A stretch of DNA of 37,147 bases from Candidatus Methanoperedens sp. BLZ2 (GTDB lineage: Archaea > Halobacteriota > Methanosarcinia > Methanosarcinales > Methanoperedenaceae), in assembly GCF_002487355.1 (NCBI RefSeq), contig NZ_NTMG01000073.1, positions 1-37,147 on the forward strand. Direction: 5' to 3'. Both the position numbers and the translations under genes were made by a program. The notes beneath the pieces were generated by a model, which was not told the origin of the DNA, searched no databases, and saw nothing but the letters and a program-made list of their open reading frames with translations. Within the stretch, counting starts at the first letter, position 1. Each line of letters opens with the position of its first letter. This document shows, piece after piece, positions 8,175 to 17,021 of this stretch.

Positions 8175-9530
8175 ATGGATAAATCAACTAATGATGAAAC
8201 TAATGATAAAACCCCTCTTGATAAAGCGGATGTAATAATTATAGGCGGGGGCGCATCGGGACTTGGAGCCGGGAAGGAAATAGCAAAAGCAGGGAAAAAA
8301 GTCTACGTGCTCGAAGCACGAAACAGGCTTGGGGGCAGGATATATACTTTAACAGTTCCGGGTTTCTCAACACCGTTAGAAGCAGGTGCAGAATTTATCC
8401 ACGGTGATATGCCTGCAACCCAATCGTTGTTAAAAGAAGGTAGTATCAAGTCCTACCCTATTGCCGGAAAATACTACATGATTAAAAACGGAAAATTCCA
8501 GAAATTTGAAAATATCCGGACCACTTTCTCGACACTTCTTTCAAAAGCAGATTCACTTAAACAGGATATGCCTTTCAGTAAATTTTCGGATCAATACCTG
8601 AATGAAGAGAAATATAAAACCATAAGGGAAATTGCCAGAGGTTTTGTCGAAGGTTATGATGCGGCCGATATTGAAAGAGCCAGCACGTTTGCTCTGAGAG
8701 AAGAATGGAAAGTATTCGGCCAATCGGATCAGTACCGTTTGAAAGGTGGTTACATTAAGCTTATAGACTTTCTTTCAAAGGAAATAATAAAGCATAACGG
8801 TGCAATCTTTTTGTCAACTGTTGCAAAAGAAATCCGGTGGAAGCCAGACAACGTTGAAGTTATTAGTGATAATGGTAAAATTTATTCAGCACGCAAAGCG
8901 TTGATCACTGTACCGCTTGGAGTTCTTCAATCAAAGCCGGACGATGAAGCCCACCTTCATTTTTCCCCCGGATTGCCTGAAAAACTGGAGGCAGCAAAAT
9001 CAATCGGGTACGGCACTGCTATAAAAGTATTTCTTGAATTCAAGGATGCTTTCTGGGAATCATCTGAAAATCAAATTCAAATACGTAAGATGCCTGAACT
9101 TGGTCTTCTTATTTCCGATACTTTTTTTACCGCCTGCTGGACTCAACTGCCGAATAAGACTCCGCTTCTTACAGGATGGCTTGCAGGTCCGCAAGCGGAG
9201 AAAAATAAAAACACATCAGATGAGAACATAATAACTATGGCACTCGATGCTCTGGGTTATATCTTTAATACAAACAGGTCGTTCCTCATAAAGAATTTGC
9301 GTGCAGGAAAGGTTGTAAACTGGCAGACTGATCCTTTTTCACTTGGAGCTTATTCTTACGCAACTGTAGAATCAAATGAAGCAAAAAAGGTATTAACCCA
9401 ACCAGTTGAAGATACATTATTCTTTGCCGGAGAAGCTCTGTCAGAAGGCACTGCTATGGGAACATTGGAAGAAGCACTTGCGAACGGAATAAAAACAGCA
9501 AAGGAATTATTGACTCATCTTAAGAGTTGA
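8175..9530 (+). CDS. FAD-dependent amine oxidase (monoamine/polyamine oxidase family)
   Basis: About 451 residues from the chosen start. VIIIGGGASGLGAG followed by VYVLEARNRLGGR is the FAD-binding Rossmann signature of flavin amine oxidases; ALITVPLGVLQSKP and the C-terminal LFFAGEALSEGTAMGTLEEAL complete the family pattern. It would oxidise a primary or secondary amine (polyamine-like) with release of an imine; the substrate is unknown. The frame is open to an ATG at 8097, but its first 26 residues do not look like the family and neither start has a good ribosome site, so the start is uncertain. It runs convergently into the radical SAM cluster with a 7-base gap. No signal peptide is evident; soluble. 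Confidence 0.87.
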   Translation: MDKSTNDETNDKTPLDKADVIIIGGGASGLGAGKEIAKAGKKVYVLEARNRLGGRIYTLTVPGFSTPLEAGAEFIHGDMPATQSLLKEGSIKSYPIAGKYYMIKNGKFQKFENIRTTFSTLLSKADSLKQDMPFSKFSDQYLNEEKYKTIREIARGFVEGYDAADIERASTFALREEWKVFGQSDQYRLKGGYIKLIDFLSKEIIKHNGAIFLSTVAKEIRWKPDNVEVISDNGKIYSARKALITVPLGVLQSKPDDEAHLHFSPGLPEKLEAAKSIGYGTAIKVFLEFKDAFWESSENQIQIRKMPELGLLISDTFFTACWTQLPNKTPLLTGWLAGPQAEKNKNTSDENIITMALDALGYIFNTNRSFLIKNLRAGKVVNWQTDPFSLGAYSYATVESNEAKKVLTQPVEDTLFFAGEALSEGTAMGTLEEALANGIKTAKELLTHLKS

Positions 9531-9537
9531 AAAAATA

Positions 9538-11349
9538 TCAGAAATAATACCATATAGATGAATAATCATCAACATTTTCATTATCATCTTTCAACCTTTT
9601 AAGATACTCAAAGATCGAAACATCTGTATAATTATACGGTTCAACAAAGGCGTATTTAGATTCCCATGGATAGAAACGATAAACTCTTCTTCCATCTTCC
9701 AGGATCATTATTACCTCATGGTCCTGCCATGAGCGAAGATATGATTTCCCAAGCCTTGGGACATTGAAAACCGGCTCGTCTGTTCGCACCATTCCCGGCA
9801 GGAACCTTGCCTCCTCTTCTCTTTCCTGTTCTATCCTTGCAATGGGTACACGATAATCTATCGTTTCATCTTTTCCTTTAGTATTGAAAGTGTAATATGG
9901 GTCAATTCCCGACTTTTTTAATACTGTTCTTAAGAAACTCGATTCATATTTTTTGCTATTATAATATGTAAAAACTTGCTGGTTGTACATGTTGATACCG
10001 AGTTTCTTGATCTTCTTAATAGCTTCCAGGGTATCAGGGGTAAACTCGGTAGGATGTTCAAAATGTGTTACGATGCATAATTCCCTTGTCCCAAATGTAT
10101 GGTATTTGTCAAATATCCCAATGAGTTCATCTGTGATCCTTTGCGGCATTGTTACAATGATCCTTGTACCTATCCTGATCCTTTCAATATGGCCGATTCC
10201 TGAAATTTTAGACAACAACCAGTTAATAGAGACATCATCAAGCGTTAACGGATCTCCGCCAGTGATCAGTACTTCTTTTATGTTTTTGTTATTAGATATC
10301 CAATCCAGAGCATTCTTCATTGATTCCCGTGAGAAAACAGCATCTTTTATATCTGTGATCTCCCAGTTCCTCTGGCAGTATACACATATCTGCGGGCATG
10401 AATCAAAAGGTTTGAGAATAAGTATCTGCGGATACCTTCGAGTTATTCCCTTTATAGGACTTGTGGATTTTTCACCCATAAAATCAAGGTTTGTGCCATT
10501 ATCTTTGCTTAGCATATAATTCCAGCAGTAATTCTCACTTGGAAGGACCTGTGCTCTTATTGCATGGTCATATTTCCCTGAGTTTTCCCTGTCAAAAAGC
10601 GAAAGATAATGGGGAGTGATCTGAAAAGGTATGCAGTTTTTTCTTGCACATTCAAGCCCCCTTACCTCATCATCACTTAATCTTACAAGACACAGTAAAG
10701 TATCAATATCCGAAATTATATTTTTAATCTGCCAGTTGTAGTTCTGCCAATCCTTGTCAGTGGCATTGAAAAAATCCAGAATGGACTTTTTATTATTCTT
10801 TCTTTCTTCTATTAGATATTTATCCATCCCGGTCTTATATCGCAGGAAATAATTTTCCACATTTGATGAATAATCGTCAAGTATTTTCATGCGTTCAAGT
10901 GCTGCAGTATGCCCATTCAGGCTTATAAATAATGGAACTTCCTTTTCTGCATACATTCCTGACTCGCAGTTAATACCTTTGAAAAGATTAATAAATTCCA
11001 GGAAAAATCCAACATTTAAGCTATCGGATTTTGCTTTTTTCTTTGCAGCCCTGTATAATGAATTCAAAGCGGAATAATTTGTAATGTCCTCGTTTTCTGT
11101 TCTGATGACATTTTTAAAAACCCTTATGCACTCCTTTGCATTATTCCTCTCAAGAATATTTTTATCTTTAAAATGTTTATCAGAATAGATGTTGAAAAGA
11201 TGCCTTTCTAAATCGTTCAGGTGATCAAAAAGACTGTTCCGTGCTTCCTGCAGTTTATTGCTTGATTTGAGAATCTTGAAAATTATAGGGTCGTATTCCC
11301 ATAATGTTTCTATTAGTTTTGATTTATCATATTCCAGTAATTCTTTCAT
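9538..11349 (-). CDS. KamA-family (lysine 2,3-aminomutase-like) radical SAM protein, long form
   Basis: A 603-residue enzyme, longer than ordinary lysine 2,3-aminomutase (about 415-470). The [4Fe-4S] motif is CX3CX2C at C318, C322 and C325 (CPQICVYC), followed by VLITGGDPLTL and RIRIGTRIIVTMPQRI, which match KamA. Near the C-terminus VPRLGKSYLRSWQDHEVIM aligns with the PLP-binding PGGGGK segment of KamA and keeps the lysine (K535), so PLP use is likely. The first 280 residues are a mostly helical extension without a recognised fold. GAGG lies about 10 bases before the ATG. It follows the RRE radical SAM gene and the 30-codon ORF on the same strand. Free amino acid or peptide substrate is undecided. 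Confidence 0.82.
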   Translation of the reverse strand: MKELLEYDKSKLIETLWEYDPIIFKILKSSNKLQEARNSLFDHLNDLERHLFNIYSDKHFKDKNILERNNAKECIRVFKNVIRTENEDITNYSALNSLYRAAKKKAKSDSLNVGFFLEFINLFKGINCESGMYAEKEVPLFISLNGHTAALERMKILDDYSSNVENYFLRYKTGMDKYLIEERKNNKKSILDFFNATDKDWQNYNWQIKNIISDIDTLLCLVRLSDDEVRGLECARKNCIPFQITPHYLSLFDRENSGKYDHAIRAQVLPSENYCWNYMLSKDNGTNLDFMGEKSTSPIKGITRRYPQILILKPFDSCPQICVYCQRNWEITDIKDAVFSRESMKNALDWISNNKNIKEVLITGGDPLTLDDVSINWLLSKISGIGHIERIRIGTRIIVTMPQRITDELIGIFDKYHTFGTRELCIVTHFEHPTEFTPDTLEAIKKIKKLGINMYNQQVFTYYNSKKYESSFLRTVLKKSGIDPYYTFNTKGKDETIDYRVPIARIEQEREEEARFLPGMVRTDEPVFNVPRLGKSYLRSWQDHEVIMILEDGRRVYRFYPWESKYAFVEPYNYTDVSIFEYLKRLKDDNENVDDYSSIWYYF

Positions 11350-11402
11350 CTTTTATTGCCTCTTTAAGATGTGCTTTTCATACTACGAAATGCCATCCGG
11401 GT

Positions 11403-11495
11403 TTATAGTAATCCTGAACCGCTGTTTTTTATCCCGGCATTTATTTTCTTTTCTACTTTTTCACTGATATTTTTCCGTGGCCACCAGGGTATCAT
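11403..11495 (-). CDS. Candidate 30-residue peptide between two radical SAM genes
   Basis: A short ORF that begins with an ATG overlapping the stop of the upstream radical SAM gene (ATGA, 11492-11495), the same coupling used elsewhere in this genome, and ends with TAA at 11403-11405, 53 bases before the KamA-like start. The product begins MIPWWPRK, has a lysine/glutamate-rich middle and ends GSGLL. No homology is known to me. Because the upstream enzyme has a C-terminal peptide-recognition-like domain, this could be the precursor of a ribosomally made modified peptide, but a chance ORF cannot be excluded at this length. Confidence 0.4.
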   Translation of the reverse strand: MIPWWPRKNISEKVEKKINAGIKNSGSGLL

Positions 11496-13651
11496 TTCAG
11501 ATATACAATATTTTTTTCTATCAATCCATTCAAAAAGCCATTGCATTTGGATTCAGCTTCAGTAAAAGGGATTTGATATTTTTCTTTTATTAAATCAATT
11601 ATTTCAGATATTGTAGATTTCCCATTGCTCTTATCCAGAATATCCCTGGCAAGATCAGAAATTGTAAAAATCCTGTTATTATCTATATCAAATAAAATAT
11701 TCACTTTTTCTTTTTGAAGGTTTCCAGGTTTATTTCCTTTTCCTGTAAGGCCGGAATGGATTATCTGTGCCAGGTTAAAATTGAAAGTCCCGATAAAGAC
11801 CCCTTCATTCAGGACAGGTTGAGAATCAGTTTTTTTTGTAGATTTATTCACGGTCTTTTTCCTGTTCTGTATTGCCCTGATCAATCCGGATAAATCCGCT
11901 ACTTTGCTATTAGATCCCTTGTAATGGGAAACATACAGGAAAAGATGCTCCCTATCAAGATTGCTCCAGATGGGCAAATCCGGGTATTTATGAGCAAGTT
12001 TTGCATAGAATTCCTGGATTACAGCTTCGGTATCCTTTTTCGATAATCCCGCCGAGATATCACAATCATACCATAAAGACAGGTCTAAGGCATCATCTTT
12101 GTATATTTTTGAGACATTGAAATTATCAGGATTTTCATATACTTTTGAATGCTTTGTGAGCTGGAAACTCCCGAAAGACATTGAACGAATCTTGCCACTA
12201 TTATGCAAAATAAAATCCATGGTTTCTCTTGCTTCACTGTGGGTTTCAGTAGGAAAACCGAATATCAGGAAAAGGTGGGCCCAGATGCCAGATTCCTTGC
12301 AAAACCTGCAAATTTTTAATACATTCTCTTTTTTGATTCCTTTATCCATGCATTTAAGGACCCTCTCGCTGGCTGATTCCAGACCGAAATAAAGCATCTT
12401 ACAACCTGCGCGAGAGAGCTTGTTGCCAAGTTCGGGGGAAAAAGAGGATTCAAATCTTGAATCGGCAAGCCAGGAAATATCCAATTTTTCATCGATTATC
12501 CTGTCTGATAATGCGCCAATTATTTTTGTGGACAAACCTTCATCCTGGAAAGTGAAAAATTTAGTTTTGTGTTTATTATTCAATGTTTTGATATCGTTAA
12601 AAAGAAGGTCAACATCTCTTGGCCTGTATTTACCTGAATAACCAAATCCGTGGTCACAAAAAGTACATCGGTTCCAGTAACATCCTCTTGATGAAAGAAC
12701 AGGAATGACAGGTTCGGGTGATAAATATTTATCAAGCGGGAGACCATCAAAGCATGGGGTTGGCAATAAATTGATATCTTCCCCGCTGGAACTGAGACTG
12801 TTTACTATGATCTCCGGGCCTTTTTTATAAATTAAATTGGGAATATCCCTGATATCAAATCCATTGTCCAGATGTTTGATTAAATCTAAAAGGGCAGTCT
12901 CTCCTTCGTGAACTATCACGCTGTCAAACACTGAAAAGAGATCTTTTGTTTTGCTTATTTCATTTATAAGACGCGTGAAAACACTGCCACCAATATTGAT
13001 ATGTATTTTCGGATCGGCTTTTTTAACAACATTTGCAAGTGTTAATCCCGGTATTAACTGGCTTATATTTATTATTGAAATACCTATTAGTCCCGGGTTT
13101 CCTTCAAGTACTTCCGGAAGCGTGTATTTTTCAAAATACTCAATAAAAATATTTTCTTTCCTGTCATTTATAGCCTGAAGAACATCCGAACTTTTTCGGC
13201 ATGAATGCCGCATATCATATGAATGAAATGTAAGGTTTGAAGGATAATAAGCAGATGATGCAAGTTTAAGGCCAAGTTCAAGGATCTTAAAAGCATTGAA
13301 TAGTTTTTCTATATCATAGAAGTCTTCTTTGCTTTTTATGATGTTTTTAGCATCCTCAACACCATTAATAACGTAATCCCCGAAAAGTATAGAACTACTC
13401 AAAGCTGTATATTGTTTCTGGAATTCAGGAGATAATTCTTTTTTTAATTCAAGTTCATGGAATTTTGTTTGCGCTTTATTATAGTAAACCTGAAGCCCTT
13501 TTTTACTTAAAAGATGATCATAAAACGAAGCATTGATATCAATCTGGAAAACATTGCAGTTATTGGCTTTTAAGAAAGCGGTTAATGAAGGGAGGCTCAA
13601 ATAAGGCTGTGTTGGTATCCATTGAGGTGGGAAGAGTAGTTTTGTAAGCAT
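11492..13651 (-). CDS. B12-binding-type radical SAM protein with C-terminal PqqD-like domain
   Basis: A 719-residue protein. Residues 1-45 (LLFPPQWIPTQPYLSLPSLTAFLK) and about 180-270 (IGISIINISQL, INIGGSVFTRL, VIVHEGETALLDL) form the cobalamin-binding-type Rossmann domain; no DXHXXG cobalt-ligand motif was seen. The radical SAM core starts at C324 with an unusual CX4CX2C (CYWNRCTFC; C324, C329, C332), followed by ADSRFESSF and FGLESASERVL. The last 75 residues (VNILFDIDNNRIFTISDLA to the C-terminus) resemble PqqD, the peptide-recognition element of RiPP enzymes. The next ORF downstream is coupled by ATGA. Function unknown; a peptide or protein substrate is inferred from the PqqD-like tail. 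Confidence 0.8.
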   Translation of the reverse strand: MLTKLLFPPQWIPTQPYLSLPSLTAFLKANNCNVFQIDINASFYDHLLSKKGLQVYYNKAQTKFHELELKKELSPEFQKQYTALSSSILFGDYVINGVEDAKNIIKSKEDFYDIEKLFNAFKILELGLKLASSAYYPSNLTFHSYDMRHSCRKSSDVLQAINDRKENIFIEYFEKYTLPEVLEGNPGLIGISIINISQLIPGLTLANVVKKADPKIHINIGGSVFTRLINEISKTKDLFSVFDSVIVHEGETALLDLIKHLDNGFDIRDIPNLIYKKGPEIIVNSLSSSGEDINLLPTPCFDGLPLDKYLSPEPVIPVLSSRGCYWNRCTFCDHGFGYSGKYRPRDVDLLFNDIKTLNNKHKTKFFTFQDEGLSTKIIGALSDRIIDEKLDISWLADSRFESSFSPELGNKLSRAGCKMLYFGLESASERVLKCMDKGIKKENVLKICRFCKESGIWAHLFLIFGFPTETHSEARETMDFILHNSGKIRSMSFGSFQLTKHSKVYENPDNFNVSKIYKDDALDLSLWYDCDISAGLSKKDTEAVIQEFYAKLAHKYPDLPIWSNLDREHLFLYVSHYKGSNSKVADLSGLIRAIQNRKKTVNKSTKKTDSQPVLNEGVFIGTFNFNLAQIIHSGLTGKGNKPGNLQKEKVNILFDIDNNRIFTISDLARDILDKSNGKSTISEIIDLIKEKYQIPFTEAESKCNGFLNGLIEKNIVYLK

Positions 13652-13663
13652 GATAATATGTGA

Positions 13664-13714
13664 GGTGAATAGGAATAATTAGGATAAAACTGTTTCGTCG
13701 TCATATTATTCACC
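13664..13714. promoter_or_regulatory. Inverted repeat in a divergent promoter region
   Basis: GGTGAATA (13664-13671) pairs with TATTCACC (13707-13714) across a 35-base spacer. It sits between the divergent starts of the radical SAM gene (13651, minus) and the acidic unknown gene (13762, plus), so it could be an operator shared by both. TTTATTTGA at about 13721-13729 is a possible TATA box for the plus-strand gene. The regulator is unknown. Confidence 0.35.
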
Positions 13715-13761
13715 ACAAACTTTATTTGATTTGATAATGATTTGATGTCAAGTGATCCAAA

Positions 13762-14070
13762 ATGAATGATAATGATACTAAAAATATTGGTGATGAATTT
13801 GTTGAGGAAGATGAGAATTCAAAAACTGAAGACGAGAAAGCATTAGAAGGATTATATGATCTGGTTTTACCACCTGGAGTTCCCTATAAACTCATCATGG
13901 AAGTAATGGATACATTCAATCTGGAAGTTACTACCCGCAAATGTGCGGTAAAAACTATAGACGTAGAGGATGATAATCTTCTTACATTAAGAGGAGATCT
14001 CGATTCAGTAAATAATGCACATGATTATATATTTAAAAAAATGAGTGAAAAGTATAATTATAAGAAATAA
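13762..14070 (+). CDS. Small acidic hypothetical protein near mcr
   Basis: A 102-residue protein with a strongly acidic, probably disordered first 30 residues (runs of D, E and N), then a compact region from about 33 to 98 beginning LVLPPGVPYKLIMEVMDTF and continuing with KTIDVEDDNLLTLRGDL, which reads like an alpha/beta fold. One cysteine, no membrane segment. GTGAT lies about 5 bases upstream of the ATG. It runs divergently from the radical SAM cluster and convergently toward the mcr side. I do not recognise the family; its location makes an MCR-associated role possible but unproven. Confidence 0.65.
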   Translation: MNDNDTKNIGDEFVEEDENSKTEDEKALEGLYDLVLPPGVPYKLIMEVMDTFNLEVTTRKCAVKTIDVEDDNLLTLRGDLDSVNNAHDYIFKKMSEKYNYKK

Positions 14071-14151
14071 TTTTTTTTATTGATTTTAAAAAAATCGCAA
14101 TTATTTATTTGATAAAGATCAGGGGGATTAAACCCCTATCCCTTTATAATC

Positions 14152-14409
14152 CTAAAACAGGCGCTCTCTACCAAGTGGTCTTGTGTATCCTGTTCCGCCG
14201 CAATTTGTGCATGGTATTCCCTGCATCAAATAACCTCTTCCCTTGCACCACTGGCATTTTCGGGATGAGTCTACAACTTCTACTTCTCCTTTTCCGCCGC
14301 AAACAATACATGTCTCGCCTTGATGTTTTCCAGTCCCGTCACAATACATGCATTTCACTATGCCTGGTACTTTGGGCGTTCTTTTTATTTCTCCTTTTGC
14401 TTCTGCCAT
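14152..14409 (-). CDS. DnaJ-type CXXCXGXG zinc-finger protein
   Basis: An 85-residue protein made almost entirely of four CXXCXGXG repeats (CMYCDGTG, CIVCGGKG, CQWCKGRG, CTNCGGTG), the zinc-binding pattern of the DnaJ central domain, with no J-domain. Two zinc ions are expected. Such stand-alone domains often serve as chaperones or thiol-redox helpers, so a role in folding or maturation of nearby MCR is a reasonable guess. It lies 108 bases beyond mcrA on the same strand but has its own TATA box (14444-14454) and GGTGAT ribosome site, and the mcr terminator separates the two. Confidence 0.85.
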   Translation of the reverse strand: MAEAKGEIKRTPKVPGIVKCMYCDGTGKHQGETCIVCGGKGEVEVVDSSRKCQWCKGRGYLMQGIPCTNCGGTGYTRPLGRERLF

Positions 14410-14419
14410 TTTAAATCAC

Positions 14420-14454
14420 ATCACCATAAATCTCAAACTATGTTATAAATATTT
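14420..14454 (-). promoter_or_regulatory. Promoter and ribosome site of the zinc-finger gene
   Basis: On the minus strand AAATATTTATA (14454-14444) is a good archaeal TATA box, and GGTGAT (14425-14420) is a ribosome binding site 10 bases before the ATG at 14409. Transcription would start near 14423, independent of mcrA readthrough. Confidence 0.55.
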
Positions 14455-14474
14455 CCTTTTAATCGTCGCATCCC

Positions 14475-14510
14475 AAAAAAAATAGAGAAAGTAGGCATTT
14501 AGCCTACTTA
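14475..14510 (-). terminator. mcr operon terminator hairpin
   Basis: AAGTAGGC (14489-14496) pairs perfectly with GCCTACTT (14502-14509) across a 5-base loop. Read on the minus strand the stem is followed within 8 bases by a run of eight T residues (about 14475-14482). It starts 8 bases after the mcrA stop codon, so it is placed to end the mcrBDGA transcript. Confidence 0.8.
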
Positions 14511-14517
14511 ACAATGT

Positions 14518-16206
14518 TTACTTTGCTGGGATAACGAATGCTCTCTCACCGGCGCAGCGGTCCCATTCTCTGAGTGCTGCTTTGCCGAATGCGCCCCTTG
14601 GATCTGCGAAGTCAAAGTTGATCAATTCATCTGCGAAGCAGACTTTGACCAATGGATTGACGCAGAAGGCATCCTTGCCTGCGTGAGCTGCTGCTACTAC
14701 TGAGGTGTATCCACCCTGGTGACCTACGTTCATTGCGTAGTTGGGGTAGTTTGCGCCTCTGCATTCGCCTATGCAGCCTTCATCTGAGGCAATTGAGAAC
14801 ACGTTGGTTGCACCGCACTGATCCTGCAGGTCATACCCGAAGAATCCAAGTCTGCCGTGTGCCTCTTTGTGGAGGTACATGGACAGATACCATGCGGAGA
14901 GACCGGCCTGGCTGTGGCCTGTTGCCAGAGCTGTTGCGCCGCCTGCTGCTATTGAACAGACTGTTGCGCGCTGTGAACCGCCGAAGTGGTCTTCCAGTGT
15001 GGTCGGATATTTCTCATATGCTTCAAGACTGTACAGTGTTGATTCTGTAGCAATGTCTTTTACGGTGTCGATTGTGGCTTTTGCCTTTCCGCGACCGCCG
15101 TATTTCTTTGATGCATATTCGTCTGCCCAGTACAGGAAGTCATCGACGATATCATTGGTGTATGCTGGTGTTGCATACATTGTGAATCCGACGCCGCCTG
15201 ACATGTAGCCACCGAGCCAGATCTGGTCATATAACATTGTGGCTGCGCTTGCAGTCTGCAATATTACATTGACTGGATCTTCTGGACCCTTTCTGTTGGT
15301 CTGGCAGATATCTGCCATATGACCGAAGGATAATCCTCCTGGCTCATTTGGACCTCTTGCTCTGCGTGCCGGGATCATGTCACCCATTTCGACAAGTCCT
15401 GCGTGTTTGGCTGTGAATGCAAGTTCTCCGACTGCTGCTTCACCGGCGCACATATGGTATGCGCTGATAAAGGTCATACCGACCTGCATTGCCATCCAGC
15501 GGCTTGTTCCTGGTCCATCTTCAGTTCTTGTGACGATGGTTGGGATGTGTACTGCCTGCCAGGAGGTCTTGCCTACTGCTGCCTTGATCTGTTTTGCCTG
15601 GTTTGCCGGGAATTCGTTGTCAATGTTGATAACGAACTGCTTATCTACTTCATCCTGAAGGGTTTCATCACCTGTGAATATTTTCACATAGCAGTCATCT
15701 ACTAATGCCGGGTGTGTTTCAACCATGTGTTCCTGGACGATTGCTGCGCCAGGCATTGCGTGGTTCAAAACTTCAAGGTAGTAGTTGATTGTCTCAGGTG
15801 TAACTTCCTTGCCTAATCTCTTCTCAAGAACTTCATGTGCAAGGTCAAGACCTACAACGCATGATCTTCTGATGTCGTCCCATTCCTGCTGCATTGCTGC
15901 ATTGTTGACGAAGTGAAGGTCGTCACCATCGCATACGATATCTGTTCCAGATATTGTGTATGGGGTCAACTGTCTCTGACCCATGGGGATACCTGCTAAG
16001 TGCAACTTGGGGTCATAAGCCTGCAATCCTCTCTTCTTGGTGATTGCTGCTCCGCACTTTGCCATCTCAACTTTTCTTGGATTCTGCTGGTAACCAAGTC
16101 TAAGGTATTTGGCTTTCTTATCGGTGATTTTGCCACCTTTATTCTTATTTGATCCCCATTCCTTAGTATATTTTGTCTCCATTGCTTTTTGGAATCTTAC
16201 TGCCAT
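14518..16206 (-). CDS. mcrA: Methyl-coenzyme M reductase subunit alpha
   Basis: A 562-residue MCR alpha subunit, catalysing the reversible CH3-S-CoM + HS-CoB <-> methane + heterodisulfide with nickel cofactor F430. By alignment to the well-known enzyme, the modified residues correspond to H268 (methyl-His), R282 in IPARRARGP (methyl-Arg), Q412 in GGSQRA, G457 in GFFGYD (thioglycine) and C464 in LQDQCG (methyl-Cys). All five are conserved; whether each is modified is not visible. The loop after the active-site segment reads [20 protein letters not shown], with C478 and C482 where leucines are usual. mcrG ends 10 bases upstream; a terminator follows. Confidence 0.98.
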   Translation of the reverse strand: MAVRFQKAMETKYTKEWGSNKNKGGKITDKKAKYLRLGYQQNPRKVEMAKCGAAITKKRGLQAYDPKLHLAGIPMGQRQLTPYTISGTDIVCDGDDLHFVNNAAMQQEWDDIRRSCVVGLDLAHEVLEKRLGKEVTPETINYYLEVLNHAMPGAAIVQEHMVETHPALVDDCYVKIFTGDETLQDEVDKQFVINIDNEFPANQAKQIKAAVGKTSWQAVHIPTIVTRTEDGPGTSRWMAMQVGMTFISAYHMCAGEAAVGELAFTAKHAGLVEMGDMIPARRARGPNEPGGLSFGHMADICQTNRKGPEDPVNVILQTASAATMLYDQIWLGGYMSGGVGFTMYATPAYTNDIVDDFLYWADEYASKKYGGRGKAKATIDTVKDIATESTLYSLEAYEKYPTTLEDHFGGSQRATVCSIAAGGATALATGHSQAGLSAWYLSMYLHKEAHGRLGFFGYDLQDQCGATNVFSIASDEGCIGECRGANYPNYAMNVGHQGGYTSVVAAAHAGKDAFCVNPLVKVCFADELINFDFADPRGAFGKAALREWDRCAGERAFVIPAK

Positions 16207-16216
16207 TTAAGTCACC

Positions 16217-16966
16217 TCACGCCTTTGGGACGAACCCGTATTTGGTTCTTAATTCCCATACTCTCTGAACATGTTCAATAACTTCTTTATCGCTTCTGAA
16301 TGCAACATTGTCCACTCTATAGATGGTGGTTCTCTTTGCTGCTTCTGCTTCGCTCATTGGTTTTCCAAGGTTGACTTTTCGGTCAATTGGTACGCCGACC
16401 TGGTCTTTGTCACTTACAATGACTCCGCCTTCAAGTCTGCGCCTGTCCAACATATCGAACATTACGCCATCTTCCTGTAATCTGAGCGAGTGACCGTGAA
16501 CTGTACAGCCTCTCATGCCTGCAAGACCCCAGTCAGTGATCTCGGTTTCTGACTGTCTCTTGGCGTACTCTTCCATATCTCTCTCTCTCATTTCATTGAC
16601 TTGTCTGCCAGATAATGTACCTGGGTCGACTCCTCTGAAATTGATGGCTGCATGGTACGATCTCCAGTATGGTACTGCTGGACCGTTATACATTGAGTCA
16701 GCGAACTGTACATATCTCATTCTGTCGCCGGCTGCTGCGCCTGGTGTTGGTTCAACGACTTCTCTTACCGGGCATGCTGGTTCACCAATTTCTGAAAGTG
16801 GTGGATGTGTGCTCGGGTAATCGGAACCTGGTGCCCTATGACCGAGTAATGCTGTTAAGTCTTCATCAGAAATATCACGCATTTTCTCTACATCATCTGA
16901 CATAAATTTTCTTCTATTCTTAGCAACTGAGGTGCTGCCAGGATAATATTGTGGTTTATATGCCAT
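16217..16966 (-). CDS. mcrG: Methyl-coenzyme M reductase subunit gamma
   Basis: A 249-residue gamma subunit, standard length. Starts MAYKPQYYPG and holds the conserved GDRMRYVQFADSMYNGPAVPY and RGCTVHGHSLRLQEDG segments. With alpha and beta it forms the (alpha-beta-gamma)2 hexamer, helping to hold F430 and the CoM channel. An AGGAGG site lies upstream of the ATG. It lies between mcrD (55-base gap) and mcrA (10-base gap). In many Methanosarcinales mcrC would occupy the gap before mcrG; it is absent here. Confidence 0.97.
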   Translation of the reverse strand: MAYKPQYYPGSTSVAKNRRKFMSDDVEKMRDISDEDLTALLGHRAPGSDYPSTHPPLSEIGEPACPVREVVEPTPGAAAGDRMRYVQFADSMYNGPAVPYWRSYHAAINFRGVDPGTLSGRQVNEMRERDMEEYAKRQSETEITDWGLAGMRGCTVHGHSLRLQEDGVMFDMLDRRRLEGGVIVSDKDQVGVPIDRKVNLGKPMSEAEAAKRTTIYRVDNVAFRSDKEVIEHVQRVWELRTKYGFVPKA

Positions 16967-17021
16967 ATTTTTTCCTCCTAATTGATTTGAATCGGTTCTC
17001 TCTGCTCCTTGAATAAACTAA

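Noticed and set aside
11350-11402. Ten-codon frame (MAFRSMKSTS) just before the KamA-like gene
   Set aside because: Too short and without ribosome site; the 30-codon ORF with ATGA overlap is the better candidate.
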